Shown here piece by piece: positions 35,738-44,947 of a DNA stretch of 64,000 bases. The stretch covers positions 326,421 to 390,420 of the forward strand of contig NZ_VSLG01000001.1 in the NCBI RefSeq assembly GCF_008919445.1, written 5' to 3'. Below the pieces are notes generated by a model. That model did not search any database. It was not told the origin of the DNA and worked only from the letters and a program-made list of their open reading frames with translations. The position numbers were made by a program, and so were the translations under genes. The stretch's first letter is position 1, and every line of letters starts with the position of its first letter. The DNA comes from Serinicoccus kebangsaanensis. GTDB taxonomy: Bacteria; Actinomycetota; Actinomycetes; Actinomycetales; Dermatophilaceae.

Positions 35738-36028
35738 ATGAGCAAGATCATGATGGCCGCCGCGTTCGGGGCCGGATACGTCCTAGGAGCCAAGGCGGGC
35801 CGTGAGCGGTACGAGCAGCTGAGCGCGAAGGCGCAGGAACTGTGGGGGCACCCGAAGGTGCAGGAGCAGGCGTACAAGGCCAAGGAGCAGGCCGGGAGGG
35901 TGACCGAGCAGGCCAAGGGCCGGTTGAAGGATGCCAAGGACGGCGACCAGGGCAGCATGGACGGCCCTTGGGACGTCGACACGGACAGCGCCCTCGCGGG
36001 TGATGACCTGGAGGACCCCCGTGGCTGA
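35738..36028 (+). CDS. YtxH-like small membrane-associated protein
   Basis: The protein has 96 residues, with one short N-terminal hydrophobic segment that includes AAFGAGYVLGAKAGRERYEQ and then a charged Lys/Glu/Gln helix. This resembles YtxH-type general-stress proteins. It is the first gene of a packed plus-strand operon, and its end overlaps the start of the holin-like gene by eight bases. Function is unknown. Confidence 0.72.
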   Translation: MSKIMMAAAFGAGYVLGAKAGRERYEQLSAKAQELWGHPKVQEQAYKAKEQAGRVTEQAKGRLKDAKDGDQGSMDGPWDVDTDSALAGDDLEDPRG

Positions 36029-36431
36029 GCGGTTCACCCCGGACACCGACCACGCGTCCACGGGTGAGCTCATCGCGCGGATGAGCGAGCAGACGAGCAC
36101 CCTCATCCGGGACGAGATGCGCCTGGCGCAGGCCGAGCTGAGCGCCAAGGCCAAGAACGCGGGCGTGGGCATCGGCATGTTCGGTGCCGGTGGCCTGCTC
36201 GCCTTCTTCGGCATCGCCACCCTCATCACGACGGTCATCCTGGTGCTCGCCCTGGTGCTGCCCCCGTGGGCCGCCGCGGGCATCGTGACCCTGCTGCTGC
36301 TCGCCGCGGCGGCGGTGGTGTCGCTCGTGGGCAAGAAGCGCGTTCAGGAGGCCACCCCGGCCAAGCCCGAACGCGCGATGGACAACGTCAAGCAGGACAT
36401 CGCCGAGGTGAAAGGGGCCGCCCAGTCATGA
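36021..36431 (+). CDS. Phage-holin-like (holin superfamily III) membrane protein
   Basis: GTG 36021 gives 136 residues: an amphipathic start (LIRDEMRLAQAELSAKAKN), then two long helices (GMFGAGGLLAFFGIATLITT and the AGIVTLLLLAAAAVVSLV segment), and a charged tail. The match is to Phage_holin_3_6, a family common in actinobacterial chromosomes away from phages, so lysis is not implied. It shares overlaps with both neighbours (ATGA on the 3' side). Confidence 0.82.
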   Translation: MAERFTPDTDHASTGELIARMSEQTSTLIRDEMRLAQAELSAKAKNAGVGIGMFGAGGLLAFFGIATLITTVILVLALVLPPWAAAGIVTLLLLAAAAVVSLVGKKRVQEATPAKPERAMDNVKQDIAEVKGAAQS

Positions 36432-36790
36432 GCACCACACCGCACGAGACTCCCGACAGCGAAAACACCCAGGACGAGGCCAGCGGCGACCCGGCACAGA
36501 TCGAGGCCGACATCGCCCGTCACCGCGCGGAGCTGGGTGAGACTGTCGACGAGCTCACCGAGCGTCTGGATGTGAAGAAGCAGGCCCAGCACAAAATCGA
36601 GGCGGTCAAGAAGCAGGCCACGAACAAGGTCGAGTGGGCCCAGACGCGCGCCAATGCTGGCGTGGGTGAGGTCAAGGCCAGGTTGAACAGTGAGGACCAC
36701 CGGGACGTACTCAGCGTGCTCGCCCCGGCGCTGGGTGCCGTGGCCGCCGTGGTGCTGATCATCGGGGTCGCCCGGCGGGCGCGCCGGTGA
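36428..36790 (+). CDS. DUF3618 protein
   Basis: ATG 36428 overlaps the holin-like stop. The 120-residue protein contains the DUF3618 core IEADIARHRAELGETVDELTxRLDVK, a coiled-coil middle and a C-terminal transmembrane helix (LAPALGAVAAVVLIIGVARR). DUF3618 proteins usually accompany the holin-like family; their task is unknown but membrane-tethered. It overlaps the YihY gene by GTGA. Confidence 0.85.
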   Translation: MSTTPHETPDSENTQDEASGDPAQIEADIARHRAELGETVDELTERLDVKKQAQHKIEAVKKQATNKVEWAQTRANAGVGEVKARLNSEDHRDVLSVLAPALGAVAAVVLIIGVARRARR

Positions 36791-37923
36791 GCTCCAGCGC
36801 AGCCAACCGTAAGGAAACCGGCGGCAAGGCCGAGCAGGTGGACGCGCCGGACCCGGAGCGGGAGGACAAGCCGGACTCGCCGGCGCAGATGACCGGGCCG
36901 GCGTGGAAGTACACCGCGGGCAAGGCGTTACGGGAGTTCCTGGACGACGAGTGCACCGACCTGGCTGCGGCGCTGACCTACTACGCCGTGCTCGCCATCT
37001 TCCCGGCGCTCATCGCGATCTTCTCCCTGCTGGGACTGGTCGGGCAGAGCCAGCAGGTGGTCGACACCGTGATGCCCGTCCTGGAGGGCGTGCTCGGTGA
37101 GTCCGGGTCCTCCACCCTCGAGCCGGTGGTGCAGTCGTTGGCCACCTCCCCGGGTGCCGGGCTGGCCCTGGTCATCGGTCTGGCCACCGCGCTGTGGTCT
37201 GCCTCGGGCTACGTCACCGCGTTCAGCCGCGCGATGAACCGGGTCTACGAGATCGAGGAGGGTCGGCCGGTGTGGAAGCTGCGCCCGGTCATGCTCCTCA
37301 TCACCCTGGTCATGGTGCTCATGGTGGTGCTCATCGCCCTGATGCTCATCGTGTCCGGACCGGTGGCGACGGCGCTCGGCGAGGCCATCGGCCTCGGGTC
37401 GACCGTGGTCACCGTCTGGCAGATCGCCAAGTGGCCGGTCGTGCTGCTGCTGGTCATGCTGCTCGTGGCGCTGCTGTACTACAGCACGCCGAACGTCCAG
37501 CAGCCCAAGTTCCGGTGGCTGAGCATCGGTGCCGCGATCGCGATCCTCGTGTGGATCCTCATCTCGGTCGCGTTCGGCTTCTACATCGCCAACTTCTCCA
37601 GCTACGGCGCCACCTACGGGTCGTTCGCCGGGGTGATCATCTTCCTGCTCTACCTGTGGATCACCAACCTCGCCCTGCTGCTCGGGGCGGAGGTCGACGC
37701 CGAGCTGGAGCGGTCCCGCCAGCTGATCGCCGGCATCGAGGCCGAGGAGGACATCCAGCTGCCCCCGCGCGACGACGCCAAGATCCGCGCGGCGCAGGAG
37801 AAGGAGCTGGAGGACCAGGACAAAGCCCGCGCCCTGCGCCGCAGCGGCGGGGACACCACCGAACCCGACCAAACCCCCTACCGGGTCAACGGAGCCCAGC
37901 ACCCCAGGAAGAAGAGTCACTGA
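36787..37923 (+). CDS. YihY/BrkB-family inner membrane protein
   Basis: GTG 36787 gives 378 residues with about six helices and the family blocks DLAAALTYYAVLAIFPALIA, LLYYSTPNV and TYGSFAGVIIFLLYLWITN. YihY/BrkB proteins are integral membrane proteins of unclear function, once named RNase BN in error. The C-terminal 90 residues are charged and cytoplasmic. It is the last intact gene of the operon, and its TGA overlaps the ATG of the damaged lsr2. A second, more distant YihY gene lies just outside the element at 40593-41651. Confidence 0.9.
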   Translation: MSSSAANRKETGGKAEQVDAPDPEREDKPDSPAQMTGPAWKYTAGKALREFLDDECTDLAAALTYYAVLAIFPALIAIFSLLGLVGQSQQVVDTVMPVLEGVLGESGSSTLEPVVQSLATSPGAGLALVIGLATALWSASGYVTAFSRAMNRVYEIEEGRPVWKLRPVMLLITLVMVLMVVLIALMLIVSGPVATALGEAIGLGSTVVTVWQIAKWPVVLLLVMLLVALLYYSTPNVQQPKFRWLSIGAAIAILVWILISVAFGFYIANFSSYGATYGSFAGVIIFLLYLWITNLALLLGAEVDAELERSRQLIAGIEAEEDIQLPPRDDAKIRAAQEKELEDQDKARALRRSGGDTTEPDQTPYRVNGAQHPRKKSH

Positions 37924-38250
37924 TGGTGCAGAACGTGAAACTGGTGCTCGTCGATGACCTCGACGGCACCGAGGCGCAACAGACCGTCGAATTCGCATTG
38001 GACGGCGTGTCCTACGAGATCGACCTGCACGACCAGCACGCCACCCAGCTACGCCACGACTTCGACGAGTGGATCGAGCATGCCCGTCAGGCGGGTGGCC
38101 GACGGCAGACTCATCGCCGGCCCAACAACTCGTCCGGCCGCAACGACCTGGCCCAGGTCCGGCAGTGGGCCGAGAGAACGGGTACCAGGTCACAGCGACC
38201 GCGGTCGCGTCGCCCAGGCCGTGGTCAACGCCTACGACGCCGCCCACTAG
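37923..38250 (+). pseudogene. lsr2: Frameshifted lsr2 (nucleoid silencer)
   Basis: From ATG 37923 the protein follows Lsr2: VKLVLVDDLDGTEAQQTVEF, LDGVSYEIDLHDQHA, then VRQWAER. The AT-hook-like DNA-binding domain is broken: the codons for ENGYQV are in a second frame and SDRGRVAQAVVNAYDAAH, ending at TAG 38248-38250, in a third. One base lost near 38170 and two gained near 38193 explain this. In the original frame translation would run on to 38408 with a foreign tail. The dimerisation domain may still be made, but the DNA-reading RGR loop would be missing. Confidence 0.82.
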
Positions 38251-38628
38251 CCCAAGCCCGCCAGTCATGTCCAGCGAGATCTCCAGCAGTCCCCCTCGCC
38301 CGGCAAGCTGGCCACGGCTCCAACCACAGATGTGACGAGTTGCGTAACCGGCTAGATGACGTTCTTCCTGTGGTCTCGGATCACCACCACGGAAGCAGGC
38401 TTGGATGACGCAGGACGCCCCCATGACCCCCATCGGCGACCTGAGACCCGGCACCGTGCGGATGAGACCCTTGCCGGTCGTATTTGGCCTGGACCGGACC
38501 CGGGACCGGGAGTCGGGCCGGGAGCACAGCAGTCAGGTCGACAGCACGGTGAGCGCGGCGATGGTCGCGGAAGCCCCGTAGAGATGCCGACGACGCCAAC
38601 CAGTGCACAGCGCCCGCCAGAGGGCAAG
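38251..38628. other. Stretch without a recognisable gene
   Basis: No convincing coding region is seen in these 378 bases between the lsr2 relic and a small hypothetical gene. Open frames here have Gly/Pro/Arg-rich translations typical of non-coding high-GC DNA. Confidence 0.5.
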
Positions 38629-38859
38629 ATGCGCGACATATCAGTACCCATGCTGGGGTATGGGCTCACGATCAAGGAGCGTGGCGACCGTGTCGAAGCC
38701 GTTCTCGCTGCACTCGATGTCGACTTCGAGCGGGTGGGCCCGGCCACGTTCCAGTACGGCCCCGACGGTATCGGAGTCGGGACGGAAGAGGCTGAACTCG
38801 TCTCGGCAGTGCTTCACCTGATCGACGCACGGTATCCCCCCATGAACCAAGCGGAGTAG
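38629..38859 (+). CDS. Small hypothetical protein
   Basis: ATG 38629, four bases after AGAGGG, gives 76 residues with ordinary amino-acid composition (GLTIKERGDRVEAVLAALDV; ELVSAVLHLIDARYPPM). No family is recognised. The frame is open further upstream, with a possible ATG at 38584. It ends next to the truncated end of the IS relic. Confidence 0.4.
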   Translation: MRDISVPMLGYGLTIKERGDRVEAVLAALDVDFERVGPATFQYGPDGIGVGTEEAELVSAVLHLIDARYPPMNQAE

Positions 38860-38869
38860 GGGCCGGGGC

Positions 38870-39650
<781 letters not shown>

Positions 39651-39651
<1 letters not shown>

Positions 39652-39971
39652 TACCTGCTGGTGGGGCGGTCGAGCTCCGCCGCGAAGAAGGCCGAGGCCG
39701 TCTTCAGGATGTGATTCGCGCGCCGCAACTCGCGGACCTCCCGCTCGAGCTCGGCCACGCGCTGCGAGTCGCTGGTGGTAGTGCCCGGCCGGGCACCGCC
39801 ATCGATCTCAGCCTGCCGGACCCAGTTGCGCAAGGTCTCACGGTGCATCCCGAGCTGCTCGGCTACCCGAGCGATCGCCCCCGGCTTCGTCGCCGGGTCT
39901 GGGCGCAGCTCCACCGCCATACGGGTAGCACGCTCACGCAGCTCGTCGGGGTACTTCCTGGGTGCTGCCAT
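39651..39971 (-). CDS. IS3-family transposase OrfA
   Basis: ATG 39971 gives 106 residues. A helix-turn-helix (PGAIARVAEQLGMHRETLRN) that binds the IS ends is followed by a leucine-zipper-like helix (VAELEREVRELRRANHILK). It is intact, and its TAG overlaps the orfB start by one base. Without a working OrfB it could at most regulate related elements. Confidence 0.82.
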
Positions 39972-40150
39972 AACTCTCATCTTCCATGGATTGAGAGCCT
40001 CCACCAGACCCGGGGCGATTCACACCGTCAGGACAGACGGTTGACCACCCTCACGTTGCTTTGGCTGTCACCGCGGGCGAGGTAGTAGGGGTCCGGAGGC
40101 CTCGCTGATCGTCGTGCCCCTCTCGGATCAGATCCTCTTGGTGGCGGGCC

Positions 40151-40170
40151 ATCCTGCACGTATCCTGCTC
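40151..40170. promoter_or_regulatory. Candidate integrase arm-type site, right
   Basis: ATCCTGCACGTATCCTGCTC differs by one base from 29961-29980. It lies 18 bases inside the right att repeat, in the same orientation as the left site. Confidence 0.62.
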
Positions 40171-40187
40171 GTTTCGAGGACGAAAGC

Positions 40188-40256
40188 GCCCCTGACTGGC
40201 GTTTCCGCTGGTCAGGGGCCTGCTGTGCTGGTGGACGATACTGGGATCGAACCAGT
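40188..40256. repeat. Right att repeat
   Basis: This 69-bp copy covers the tRNA-Val terminator (40189-40218) and the last 28 nt of the intact tRNA (40229-40256). It pairs with 29777-29845. Because the tRNA is whole here, this is the junction that restored the gene on integration. Confidence 0.88.
40189..40218 (-). terminator. Terminator of the tRNA Gly-Cys-Val transcript
   Basis: CCCCTGAC and GTCAGGGG with further pairing of TGGCG form a strong hairpin ten bases past the CCA of tRNA-Val, followed on the minus strand by CGCTTTCG. An almost identical hairpin at 29778-29807 was copied with the att site. Confidence 0.75.
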
Positions 40257-40303
40257 GACCTCTTCCGTGTCAAGGAAGCGCGCTACCGCTGCGCCAATCG
40301 TCC
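40229..40303 (-). tRNA. tRNA-Val (anticodon GAC)
   Basis: The cloverleaf has acceptor stem GGACGAT/ATCGTCC, D-loop AGCGGTA, anticodon loop TTGACAC and T-arm GGTTCGATCCC, and encodes CCA (40229-40231). It reads GUC and GUU codons. It is the last gene of a three-tRNA minus-strand transcript and the integration target of the adjacent element. Confidence 0.96.
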
Positions 40304-40328
40304 CTGCGCGGTGAAGACCGCGAGTGCG

Positions 40329-40399
40329 AGGTGGAGACGGGATTCGAACCCGTGTATACGGCTTTGCAGGCCGCTGCCTCGCCTCTCGGCCACTCCACC
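40329..40399 (-). tRNA. tRNA-Cys (anticodon GCA)
   Basis: Acceptor stem GGTGGAG/CTCCACC, anticodon loop CTGCAAA and T-arm GGTTCGAATCC give a complete tRNA-Cys. The discriminator is U (T), as in other tRNA-Cys, and CCA is not encoded. Confidence 0.95.
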
Positions 40400-40429
40400 G
40401 TGAGGCATCTGGTGGTGTTCGTGCCTCCG

Positions 40430-40502
40430 AGCGGATGACCGGCCTCGAACCGGCGACCTCAACCTTGGCAAGGTTGCGCTCTACCAACTGAGCTACATCC
40501 GC
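40430..40502 (-). tRNA. tRNA-Gly (anticodon GCC)
   Basis: Acceptor stem GCGGATG/CATCCGC, D-arm AGTTGGTA, anticodon loop TTGCCAA and T-arm GGTTCGAGGCC give tRNA-Gly reading GGC and GGU. CCA is not encoded. It is first in the Gly-Cys-Val transcript. Confidence 0.95.
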
Positions 40503-40592
40503 GTGCGCCGCTGACACCAGCGGCGCGAGAGAAAACATTAGCCGACGGCGGCAGGCGATTCCAAATCACCGACGCGGCGCGTCACCGGCCGC

Positions 40593-41651
40593 TCAGCGAG
40601 GTCCGGGTATGCCGTCCAGCTGCGCCAGCCGGCGCTGCTCGTCCTCGTCCGACTCGTCGTCCTGCGCGCGCATCCGCGCCCGCTCCTCCCGGCGCAGCTC
40701 CCAGCTCGCGCGCCGCTCCTCCCACCACTCGTTGACCCGCGCCGTGGGGCCGCGGTACTCCGGCGGCGGCCAGAGCCGGCGGATCGCCGCGTTGAGCGAG
40801 GCCCCGACCAGGACGGCGAAGGACAGGAAGTAGAGGTAGACCATGAGGATGATCGGCGCTGTCAGCGGGCCGAAGACGGAGAAGCCGCCCGCCGCGAGCT
40901 CGGCCCACCGGCGGATGAGGATGGAGCTGATCACCCAGAACGCGATGGTGAGCAGGGCACCGGGCAGGTCGCGCCAGAAGGGCGAGCGCGCCGGGGTCGC
41001 GACGTGGAACAGCCCGGTGAGGCTCACCACGCCGAGGACACCGACGAGCGGCCAGTAGAGCTCGACGAGCATGTCCATCTGGTCCGGCAGCCAGCGCAGC
41101 AGATAGCCCGGCCCGATGAGCAGCAGCGGGAGGGTCAGGCCCATGACCACGATCGAGGCGAGGTATGCCGTGAGCGAGAGCACGCGGGCGCCCACCGGAC
41201 CGCGGTCGCCGCCCTGCCCATACATGATCGAGATCGCGTCGAGGAAGATGTGCAGCGCCCGGGACCCCGACCAGAGCGCGATGAGGAAGCCCACCGACAG
41301 GTAGTCGCCGCGCCGGGCGGTCAGGGTCTGCTGGAACGTCGGCATGATGACGTCCTCCACCGCCTCCGGCGTGAGGAAGGTCAGCGACCAGCGCTCCAGC
41401 GCGCTGCTCATGCGCATCAGGGTCTCCGGGCCGAGCCACTCGGAGGCGAAGCCCGCCCCGGCGACCAGGGCCACGAGCAGCGGCGGCAGGGACAGCAGGG
41501 TGAAGAAGGCCGCCTCGGCGGCGAGCCCGGTCGCCCGGTAGCGGAAGGCCACCACGGCGGTCTCGGCGGTGAGCCGCACGAAGGCGACGGCCCCGGGGAT
41601 CGGGGCGATGACCCGGCGCAGGCGACGTCGGAACGTCGTGGGGACCGTCAT
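40593..41651 (-). CDS. YihY/BrkB-family inner membrane protein (chromosomal copy)
   Basis: ATG 41651 gives 352 residues with about six helices. The blocks GLAAEAAFFTLLSLPPLLVA, LFHVATPARSP and PIILMVYLYFLSFAVLVGAS fit the family. The C-terminal 60 residues are highly charged (WEERRASWELRREERARMR). Function is unknown. It is only distantly similar to the YihY protein at 36787-37923 inside the element. It diverges from glgX across 160 bases. Confidence 0.87.
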   Translation of the reverse strand: MTVPTTFRRRLRRVIAPIPGAVAFVRLTAETAVVAFRYRATGLAAEAAFFTLLSLPPLLVALVAGAGFASEWLGPETLMRMSSALERWSLTFLTPEAVEDVIMPTFQQTLTARRGDYLSVGFLIALWSGSRALHIFLDAISIMYGQGGDRGPVGARVLSLTAYLASIVVMGLTLPLLLIGPGYLLRWLPDQMDMLVELYWPLVGVLGVVSLTGLFHVATPARSPFWRDLPGALLTIAFWVISSILIRRWAELAAGGFSVFGPLTAPIILMVYLYFLSFAVLVGASLNAAIRRLWPPPEYRGPTARVNEWWEERRASWELRREERARMRAQDDESDEDEQRRLAQLDGIPGPR

Positions 41652-41811
41652 CACACCCGTCACGTTAGCCCCAGGCATACCAGAACCCGTGGAGGCGGGC
41701 CGAGGAGCCCCAGCGCGCGGGAGCTGCACCCCTCGGGCCTACACTGGAGTGCTGGTGACAACGCGGTCAGCCCCTTCCGTGGACCCGCGACAGAAAGGCA
41801 CCGACCACCCG

Positions 41812-43941
41812 ATGGAACTCTGGCCCGGATCGGCCTACCCCCTGGGCGCCACCTTCGACGGCAGCGGCACCAACTTCGCGCTGTTCTCCGAGCACGCGAC
41901 CGCCGTCGACCTCTGCCTCATCAACGACCGGGCTATCGAGACCGTGCTGCCGTTGACCGAGGTCGACGCCTACGTGTGGCACGGCTACGTGCCCAACTGC
42001 CAGCCCGGCCAGCGCTACGGCTTCCGGGTGCACGGCCCCTACGAACCCTCCCGCGGACACCGCTTCAACCCGCACAAGCTGCTGCTGGACCCCTACGCCA
42101 AGGCGATCGCCGGCCAGATCCGCGGGCACCAGGGCCTGTTCGCCTACGACTTCGGCGACCCCACGTCATACAACACCGACGACTCGGCCCTGCACACGAT
42201 GACCTCGGTGGTGGTCAACCCGTTCTTCGACTGGGGGCACGACCGGCCGCCCCGGCACGAGTACCACGACAGCGTCATCTACGAGGCGCACGTCAAGGGC
42301 CTGACGATGAACCACCCGGACGTCCCGCCGGAGATCCGTGGCACCTACGCGGGCGTCGCGCACCCCGCGGTGGTCGAGCACCTGACCAGCCTCGGCGTGA
42401 CCGCGCTCGAGCTGCTCCCCGTGCACCAGTTCGTCAACGACCCGCACCTGCAGGACGCCGGGATGTCGAACTACTGGGGCTACAACACGATCGGCTTCCT
42501 CGCCCCGCACAACGGCTACTCCGCCTACGGCCACCGCGGCCAGCAGGTCACCGAGTTCAAGTCGATGGTCAAGACCCTGCACGAGGCCGACATCGAGGTC
42601 ATCCTCGACGTGGTCTACAACCACACGGCCGAGGGCAACCACCTGGGGCCGACGCTGTCCTTCCGCGGCATCGACAACGTGAGCTACTACCGCCTCGTCG
42701 ACTTCGACCGGGCGCACTACTACGACACCACGGGCACCGGCAACAGCCTGCTCATGCGCAGCCCGCACGTGCTGCAGCTCATCATGGACAGCCTGCGCTA
42801 CTGGGTCACCGAGATGCACGTCGACGGCTTCCGCTTCGACCTCGCGGCGACCCTGGCCCGGCAGTTCCACGAGGTGGACAAGCTCTCCGCCTTCTTCGAC
42901 ATCGTCCAGCAGGACCCGGTCATCTCCCAGGTCAAGCTCATCGCCGAGCCCTGGGACCTCGGCGACGGCGGCTACCAGGTCGGCAACTTCCCCCCGCTGT
43001 GGACCGAGTGGAACGGCAAGTACCGCGACACGGTCCGCGACTACTGGCGCGGCGCCCCGGCCACGATGGGCGAGTTCGCCTCCCGCATCACCGGCTCCAG
43101 CGACCTCTACGAGCAGAGCGGGCGCCGACCGTATGCCTCGATCAACTTCGTCGTCGCGCACGACGGATTCACCCTGGCCGACCTCGTGTCCTACAACGAG
43201 AAGCACAACGAGGCGAACGGCGAGGGCGGCGCAGACGGGGAGGACCACAACCGGTCGTGGAACGGCGGCGTCGAGGGCCCGACCGACGACCCGGAGATCC
43301 AAGCGTTGCGGCTGCGGCAGCAGAAGAACTTCCTGGCCACCCTCATGCTCAGCCAGGGTGTCCCGATGCTGGCGCACGGTGACGAGATGGGCCGCAGCCA
43401 GCAGGGCAACAACAACGTCTACGCCCAGGACAACGAGCTGGCCTGGATGGACTGGGACCTGGACCCGCACCAGCTCGAGCTGCTCGACTTCACCTCCCGG
43501 CTGATCGCGCTGCGCCGCGAGCACCCCGCCTTCGGTCGCCGCCGCTTCTACGCCGGCGACGCCGACCACGGTGGGCAGAGCGACCTCGGCGACATCCAGT
43601 GGTACTCCCCCGGCGGCGAGGTGATGAACGAGGAGCGGTGGCACAGCCGGGAGCAGGCCGTCATGGTCTTCCTCAACGGCGAAGCGATCAGCGAGCGGGA
43701 CGACCGCGGCCGGCCGGTCACCGACGACCACTTCCTGCTGCTCTTCAACGGCCACCACGAGGCGGTCGACTTCACCGTGCCGGGCGGGATGAACACCCCG
43801 ACCTGGCAGGTGGTCGTCGACACCAGCGGCGACGACCTCGACGACGACGTGCCGTGGGAGACCGGCGGCACGCACCAGATGCCGGCGCGGGCGGTGGTGG
43901 TCCTGCAGGCCACGCCCCGGCCGGAGCTCGCCGCCGACTGA
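41812..43941 (+). CDS. glgX: Glycogen debranching enzyme GlgX
   Basis: ATG 41812 gives 709 residues, normal for GlgX/TreX. An N-terminal CBM48 domain (YPLGATFDGSGTNFALFSEH) is followed by a GH13 barrel: VVYNHTAEGN, the nucleophile Asp in VDGFRFDLAATL, the acid Glu in LIAEPWD, and FVVAHDGFTLADLVSYNEKH. It hydrolyses alpha-1,6 branches of glycogen left after phosphorylase action. No other glycogen gene lies in the window. The GlgX-type enzyme is well supported over trehalose-pathway TreX by length only, as the two are homologous. Confidence 0.93.
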   Translation: MELWPGSAYPLGATFDGSGTNFALFSEHATAVDLCLINDRAIETVLPLTEVDAYVWHGYVPNCQPGQRYGFRVHGPYEPSRGHRFNPHKLLLDPYAKAIAGQIRGHQGLFAYDFGDPTSYNTDDSALHTMTSVVVNPFFDWGHDRPPRHEYHDSVIYEAHVKGLTMNHPDVPPEIRGTYAGVAHPAVVEHLTSLGVTALELLPVHQFVNDPHLQDAGMSNYWGYNTIGFLAPHNGYSAYGHRGQQVTEFKSMVKTLHEADIEVILDVVYNHTAEGNHLGPTLSFRGIDNVSYYRLVDFDRAHYYDTTGTGNSLLMRSPHVLQLIMDSLRYWVTEMHVDGFRFDLAATLARQFHEVDKLSAFFDIVQQDPVISQVKLIAEPWDLGDGGYQVGNFPPLWTEWNGKYRDTVRDYWRGAPATMGEFASRITGSSDLYEQSGRRPYASINFVVAHDGFTLADLVSYNEKHNEANGEGGADGEDHNRSWNGGVEGPTDDPEIQALRLRQQKNFLATLMLSQGVPMLAHGDEMGRSQQGNNNVYAQDNELAWMDWDLDPHQLELLDFTSRLIALRREHPAFGRRRFYAGDADHGGQSDLGDIQWYSPGGEVMNEERWHSREQAVMVFLNGEAISERDDRGRPVTDDHFLLLFNGHHEAVDFTVPGGMNTPTWQVVVDTSGDDLDDDVPWETGGTHQMPARAVVVLQATPRPELAAD

Positions 43942-43995
43942 CGTTCTGGACATAGCTTTCTGGGGCCCGTCCCCCAGAAAGTTATGTCCAGAACG
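43942..43995. terminator. Long hairpin between glgX and ppk2
   Basis: Two 24-base arms with one mismatch (left arm begins CGTTCTGGACATAGC) surround a loop of about six bases between the convergent genes glgX and ppk2. It probably works as a two-way terminator. The arm sequence TTCTGGACAT-n-GCTTTCTGGG recurs at 53038-53093, so this belongs to a repeat family. Confidence 0.8.
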
Positions 43996-44002
43996 GCAGG
44001 TC

Positions 44003-44935
44003 TCAGAGGTCGGCCAGCCGCTCCTGCTGCTCGGCGACGTCGAAGTCGGCCTCCGGCCAGGCGAGGTCGAGACCGCGCAGGTGCTCCAGCAGCAGCTGCT
44101 GGACGGCGAGCCGGGCATACCACTTGCGGTCCGCCGGCACGACGAACCACGGCGCGTGCTCGGTGCTGCACCGCTCCAGCAGCGCCTGGTATGCCTCCTG
44201 GTAGTCGTCCCAGTAGGCGCGCTCGTCGAGATCGCCGGGGTTGAACTTCCAGTGCTTGTCGGGCCGCTCGAGGCGCTCGGCCAGCCGCTCCTTCTGCTCC
44301 TCCGCGGAGATGTGCAGCATCACCTTGATGACCGTGACGTCGTCGGCCGCGAGCTTCTCCTCGAAGGCGTTGATGGTGGCGTAGCGGCGCTTCCACTGGC
44401 CGGGCGGGACGAGGTCGTGCACCCGGACGATGAGCACGTCCTCGTAGTGCGAACGGTCGAAGACGCCGATCATCCCCGGACCGGGTAGAGCCTTGCGGAT
44501 GCGCCACAGGAACGGGTGCTTCTTCTCCTCCGCCGTCGGAGCCTTGAACGCGGTCAGCTCCACCCCCTGAGGGTCGACCGCTCCGACGACGTGCCGCATG
44601 ATGCCGCCCTTGCCCGAGGTGTCCATCCCCTGGACGACGAGGAGCACGCGCTTGCGCCCGCCCGCCTTGGACTCGGCATACAGCTGCTCCTGCAGCGTGT
44701 CCAGCTCCTCGTCCGCGGCCGCCAGCGCGTCCTTGCCCTCCTGCTTGTCACCGCCGAAGTGCGGGGTGGCCCGCGGATCCAGGTCCGCCAGGACGAAGCC
44801 GTCCTTGGCCCGCAGGGCCTCGGTCCAGGACGATGCCGAGGTCTCGGGCGAGGCCTTCTTGGCCTTGTCCCTGCTCTTGTCCTTCCCCTTGACCTTGTCC
44901 TTCGTGCCTGCGGACTTCTTCGACTTCTTTCCCAT
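44003..44935 (-). CDS. ppk2: Polyphosphate kinase 2 family protein
   Basis: The 310-residue protein carries the PPK2 P-loop QGMDTSGKGGIMRHV (near residue 100), the second Walker motif FDRSHYEDVLIVRVHD and the lid segment NAFEEKLA. It moves phosphate between polyphosphate and ADP/GDP or NMP. One domain and this size suit class I PPK2. The first 30 residues are an unusual Lys-rich tail (KKSKKSAGTKDKVKGKDK) that may bind polyphosphate or nucleic acid. The next gene upstream starts 13 bases before, so co-transcription with the reductase is likely. Confidence 0.92.
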   Translation of the reverse strand: MGKKSKKSAGTKDKVKGKDKSRDKAKKASPETSASSWTEALRAKDGFVLADLDPRATPHFGGDKQEGKDALAAADEELDTLQEQLYAESKAGGRKRVLLVVQGMDTSGKGGIMRHVVGAVDPQGVELTAFKAPTAEEKKHPFLWRIRKALPGPGMIGVFDRSHYEDVLIVRVHDLVPPGQWKRRYATINAFEEKLAADDVTVIKVMLHISAEEQKERLAERLERPDKHWKFNPGDLDERAYWDDYQEAYQALLERCSTEHAPWFVVPADRKWYARLAVQQLLLEHLRGLDLAWPEADFDVAEQQERLADL

Positions 44936-44947
44936 CGCCGCAGTCTG

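Noticed and set aside
36021-36431. Phage lysis gene as proof that the element is a prophage
   Set aside because: This holin-like family is common in ordinary actinobacterial chromosomes with DUF3618, and no phage structural gene is near.
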